A stretch of 64,000 nt of DNA from SZUA-365 sp049663345 (GTDB taxonomy: Bacteria; Bacteroidota; Ignavibacteria; SZUA-365): positions 1 to 64,000 of the forward strand of contig JBATDG010000074.1 in NCBI GenBank assembly GCA_049663345.1, written 5' to 3'. Numbering within the stretch: the stretch's first letter is position 1; every line of letters begins with the position of its first letter. Under the pieces are notes generated by a model, which worked only from the letters and a program-made list of their open reading frames with translations, made no database searches and was not told the origin of the DNA. Both the position numbers and the translations under genes were made by a program. This document shows, one piece after another, positions 62,101 to 64,000 of the stretch.

Positions 62101-63937
62101 TTTGTCCTGCGAATGGCGCGGGCTCAACGAGATTCCCGATCAGGTCGAGATTGATATTTCTGTAATAGCTGAGATCCGTTTCATTCTCATAGTACTCGCC
62201 GCCGGAAAAATGCAGTGTGGTTTTATTCCAAAGGTCCGGCACAGTATTCCGGTATTTCTCATGCTTCTGCTGATACGCCTCAAGCTCGGCGCTGCTGCGC
62301 ACCGGTAATCGACCGACGGCGAATTCCTGCTCAGTGCCGTCTACGTCGAAGGATGCCAGCACACAATCGCTGGCCGGGTTTCCGAAGGATGGCACGAGGT
62401 TTTCACGAAACGAACCGGTGAGGCGTTTGTAGTTGACATTCGCATCGCCGGCAAGAAAAAGATACCGCGGCGCCTTGCCCAGCCGCGAAAGTGTGCGGAG
62501 ATACAGCCGCAGCGCTTCCGGATTGAACATGCCATAGCTGAACGCGTCGTAGACATTCTGCACGTCCACTACGGATGCAGTGATCCCATATTCCTGCGCA
62601 ATGAAAGCTGCGTAGGACGTCGCGGCCGGAAGCAGGCTGGCATGCGTCAGGATGAGATAATCGGCGGCGGATGCGATCGGATCGGCCGTGCTGCGAAGAC
62701 GTCCGGGCGGCGCTGAAGGAATGCGCCCGATTTCACTTGTCATGAGGGACATCCGCGCCGTCAGCGTGTCGCTCAGGAGAAGCGTGTAGCCGCCGCTCCC
62801 ATTGTGGATAACTCGCGGTTCGAGCAATGTCCAAGTTTCGCCGCGGCGGCTCAATGCCAGCAGGTCCGGAGCATTGAAGCCTTTGACCGCCAGCAGATGC
62901 TTCCCTTCGGGAATGCGTTGAATTTCGTGCAATGAAAGCTTTCCGCTATCGGCACTCAGCTGGCGCGGATAGTCGAGATCTGCCCAGTCGAACGCGACTG
63001 AGGAACTTCGGGTCACACGCGGACGGCTCTCAAGATAGAGAGTGTTGGCGCCTTCCGTGAGTTCCCCGGGCTGGACAGTTGCTGCGAAAAGTATCTGGTC
63101 TCCCGGATCGAACTGGATGGAATCCTGCGGTTCATTTGTACCCACACCAAATCGGATGGAATGATTGGGAGAAGCGGTCAGGTCGCCCTGATAGCCGGCG
63201 AGCTTCGCCGTAAAGTAGGCGGGCTCGTTTTCCTGCAGGGACGCGAGTGTAAAAGGGAGCAAAAGCGTTCTTTCTCTTGAAAGAACATCCTGCACCCAGG
63301 TCTTTTCCGCCGACCAGCCGAAAGAATTGATGAGATCGATATTGCCGCCGAATACGGTGTAGCTGCGGTCCTCCTCCACGTGCAGAGTTTGATACAGCCA
63401 GTGAAGCGTGTCGGTCGTTGCGGTAGAAAGGAATGGTCGTGTCGGCAGCGCCGCCGCGGCATCGCCATCGAGCAGCAGCCAGTAGGCGGTGGAGTCCGCA
63501 TAGCGGTAGAGACGCTCCGGGTAGGGACCGTCCACCGGCGGAAGCAGGCGGTAGGCTCCTTCATACGGACGCTCGCCGTAGAATGCGAGATAGTCGCCGG
63601 CATCGAAACTACCGTCTTCAAGTCCTTTGCGGTATAGCGGAATTTCAATTCCGAGTCGAAATAGTTTTATCTGTGAAGGGTTGAGAGTTGCTGGATTCGT
63701 TCCGGCTGCGAACAGCCACGCGTCATCGATTCGGATCAAGCCATCCGAATGAACATCGAAGCGTATGGCGCGGCCTGAAGACGGATTCCAGCTGCGGAGT
63801 GTGTCAAGAAAGGTGGTTGCGGGTATCCAGCGGGCATCCTGCGCGAACGCAATTGATGGCAGCAGAATAACGGAAAATGCCACTGCGGTGAGCAGGAGCG
63901 ATCGAAATTTCTGCCGGAATATATGCGAACGGATCAT
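59141..63937 (-). CDS. C25 (gingipain/PorU-like) peptidase with CARDB regions and T9SS sorting domain
   Basis: A 1598-residue exported protein. A signal peptide (LLLTAVAFSVILLPSIAFAQ) is followed by a beta-rich region. The C25 peptidase domain (about 420-790) has the catalytic His in SFVGHSATTTWDN (near residue 649) and Cys in TDFGCSSARF (near 680). CARDB-like segments follow (VENYGRGISGELGMNITLLD; VGVVNAGES-type), then Ig-like domains and a T9SS tail (FPYPSPFTDKTDI, GWDGRDEDGDQCANGVYFYK). It may be the PorU sortase or a large gingipain-type protease; size and tail do not decide. Confidence 0.86.
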   Translation of the reverse strand: MIRSHIFRQKFRSLLLTAVAFSVILLPSIAFAQDARWIPATTFLDTLRSWNPSSGRAIRFDVHSDGLIRIDDAWLFAAGTNPATLNPSQIKLFRLGIEIPLYRKGLEDGSFDAGDYLAFYGERPYEGAYRLLPPVDGPYPERLYRYADSTAYWLLLDGDAAAALPTRPFLSTATTDTLHWLYQTLHVEEDRSYTVFGGNIDLINSFGWSAEKTWVQDVLSRERTLLLPFTLASLQENEPAYFTAKLAGYQGDLTASPNHSIRFGVGTNEPQDSIQFDPGDQILFAATVQPGELTEGANTLYLESRPRVTRSSSVAFDWADLDYPRQLSADSGKLSLHEIQRIPEGKHLLAVKGFNAPDLLALSRRGETWTLLEPRVIHNGSGGYTLLLSDTLTARMSLMTSEIGRIPSAPPGRLRSTADPIASAADYLILTHASLLPAATSYAAFIAQEYGITASVVDVQNVYDAFSYGMFNPEALRLYLRTLSRLGKAPRYLFLAGDANVNYKRLTGSFRENLVPSFGNPASDCVLASFDVDGTEQEFAVGRLPVRSSAELEAYQQKHEKYRNTVPDLWNKTTLHFSGGEYYENETDLSYYRNINLDLIGNLVEPAPFAGQSTHFYKTSEPPSNFGPVSEQFVKQRVAEGGLSISFVGHSATTTWDNSINDPAQLENESGRGSLITDFGCSSARFAEPDVASFAEKCVVPVGAQAIAYIGNAAFGYRASGSNFPRLFYRQLLQEGIHQLGDAHRLARAELLTTFGRSQANLNAVTMSTLIGDPILALAIADLPDFTFPEIAVQPVSEILTDVVDTLRFTVVVENYGRGISGELGMNITLLDGAATLSTVGISFPAPLIHDTLIVAVPSPRRAGSFQLRLELDPESRIEESREDNNSTEYQVLLLSSQFAVANAFPALSSGEWSKIRLLNPVTTVDEIRGILWEFDSDITFASPVDVQGVYGDVLSSTTLPAGVQTNTPYFWRVNADPATGFQAAPHLLNSRGTPGVVFADSVSFGLCTVSQLVAGDGTVRPLAAQRTLRVSSAGALAGNTASILVDGEEALPFPGLDGYGVVVLDSVSFEITAMRIFATRNSAAQADSLAVFLDAVSGGHIVAIATAGNPLPNVDRFTPQIQRLGSAFITKLDDRGSWSLIGHPGAATGSVAEINLARLVGRAVLDSTISALPPAGTLRTPPVGPAQAWRQLRVQGEKLDGSIELRLLGLRTGAEDTLLIRGTETLVDLQSIDPLRFPDLRVEIDLKQRQLGEIPILRAVDLSLQYLPELAMNYQSVALELDSLEIGASPALRIGVVNAGESTAPATSLQLRVTTANGAPVEDLTAALPSLRFMERKDTLIHFAALKLPGRYRLMVEIDPEHSIREQYRENNLFQLGFTVRGDTSSPELTLQIDGSDPFDGDYVAAQPEVVLSLLPGNSIPITDPALFHLAIDDVNIPSSDSRVRFDAGAPGRAAQFRVALELENGEHLLRWNAVDMLGNPAFAEDKTVRVYVDANSRILQVFPYPSPFTDKTDITFMLSGDNAPREGELRFYTVAGRRIRNIGIPPGTLRIGFNTVGWDGRDEDGDQCANGVYFYKLIVKSDDGDIEYIGRIARIR

Positions 63938-64000
63938 GGGATTTCAGATCGTTCCTGAAGGTCAATTTCCACTAAAGTACGTGTTTCCTGAGTCTGATGC

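Overview
The window looks like chromosomal DNA of an uncultured Gram-negative bacterium of the Bacteroidota/Chlorobiota/Ignavibacteriota group. It is moderately GC-rich by eye. Three secreted proteins end in type IX secretion (T9SS, Por) sorting domains, and a gingipain-type C25 peptidase is present. Outer-membrane and LPS functions are encoded (a D15/BamA-like barrel, an OstA/LptA-like protein, kdsA and kdsC). Central carbon metabolism includes a two-subunit 2-oxoacid:ferredoxin oxidoreductase and a membrane pyrophosphatase. I cannot name a genus. Nothing indicates a prophage, plasmid, CRISPR array or insertion sequence; this is ordinary core and near-core genome.

Layout. 0-3.4 kb: a zincin-like membrane protein, a DinB-fold protein and a minus-strand group (4-TM protein, mscL, TerC). 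3.6-7.9 kb: plus-strand run D15-like barrel, UbiA prenyltransferase, rnhB, YraN, DUF2231. 8-10.2 kb: a 13-Asp-box T9SS cargo protein. 10.4-19.6 kb: a long minus-strand housekeeping stretch (tRNA-Gln, prs, rplY, pth, hppA; then rpsF, ssb, rplI, with rpsR missing; then korA, korB). 19.9-24.5 kb: phosphoesterase, OstA-like protein, PspC/LiaF-type pair, a 37-residue membrane peptide and RidA. 24.6-28.5 kb: a [2Fe-2S] protein, the coupled prfA-kdsA-kdsC operon and a small T9SS protein. 28.6-36.4 kb: a PDZ/7TM/GAF/PP2C phosphatase, then a convergent gap filled by two tandem arrays, then an operon larB-larE-homocysteine methyltransferase-TSP3 barrel protein. 36.5-42.4 kb: a P2-type cation ATPase and a complete copper module (csoR, copZ, copA). 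42.5-52 kb: ftcD, a response regulator, a class V aminotransferase, a kinase-less two-component propeller, an eIF1-like factor, DnaJ/CbpA, Hsp20, an AI-2E-family permease and an NlpC/P60 hydrolase. 52.5-64 kb: fatty-acid hydroxylase, YncE-like propeller, phosphoesterase, DUF2461, trmO, a GAPN-like aldehyde dehydrogenase and a 1598-residue C25 peptidase with a T9SS tail.

The intergenic spaces carry many short direct repeats and hairpins: 655-905, 7906-7983, 10259-10410, 31543-32020, 39262-39345 and 57295-57444. I found no clearly new multi-gene system. The items most worth a second look are the repeat-filled convergent gap at 31.5-32.0 kb, the small MetS-like peptide at 23.8 kb, the larBE operon without larA or larC, the PDZ/PP2C sensor with its coupled small partner, the G-tract operator at csoR, and the unusual tail of SSB. 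All identifications rest on reading motifs in the sequence; no database search was run.
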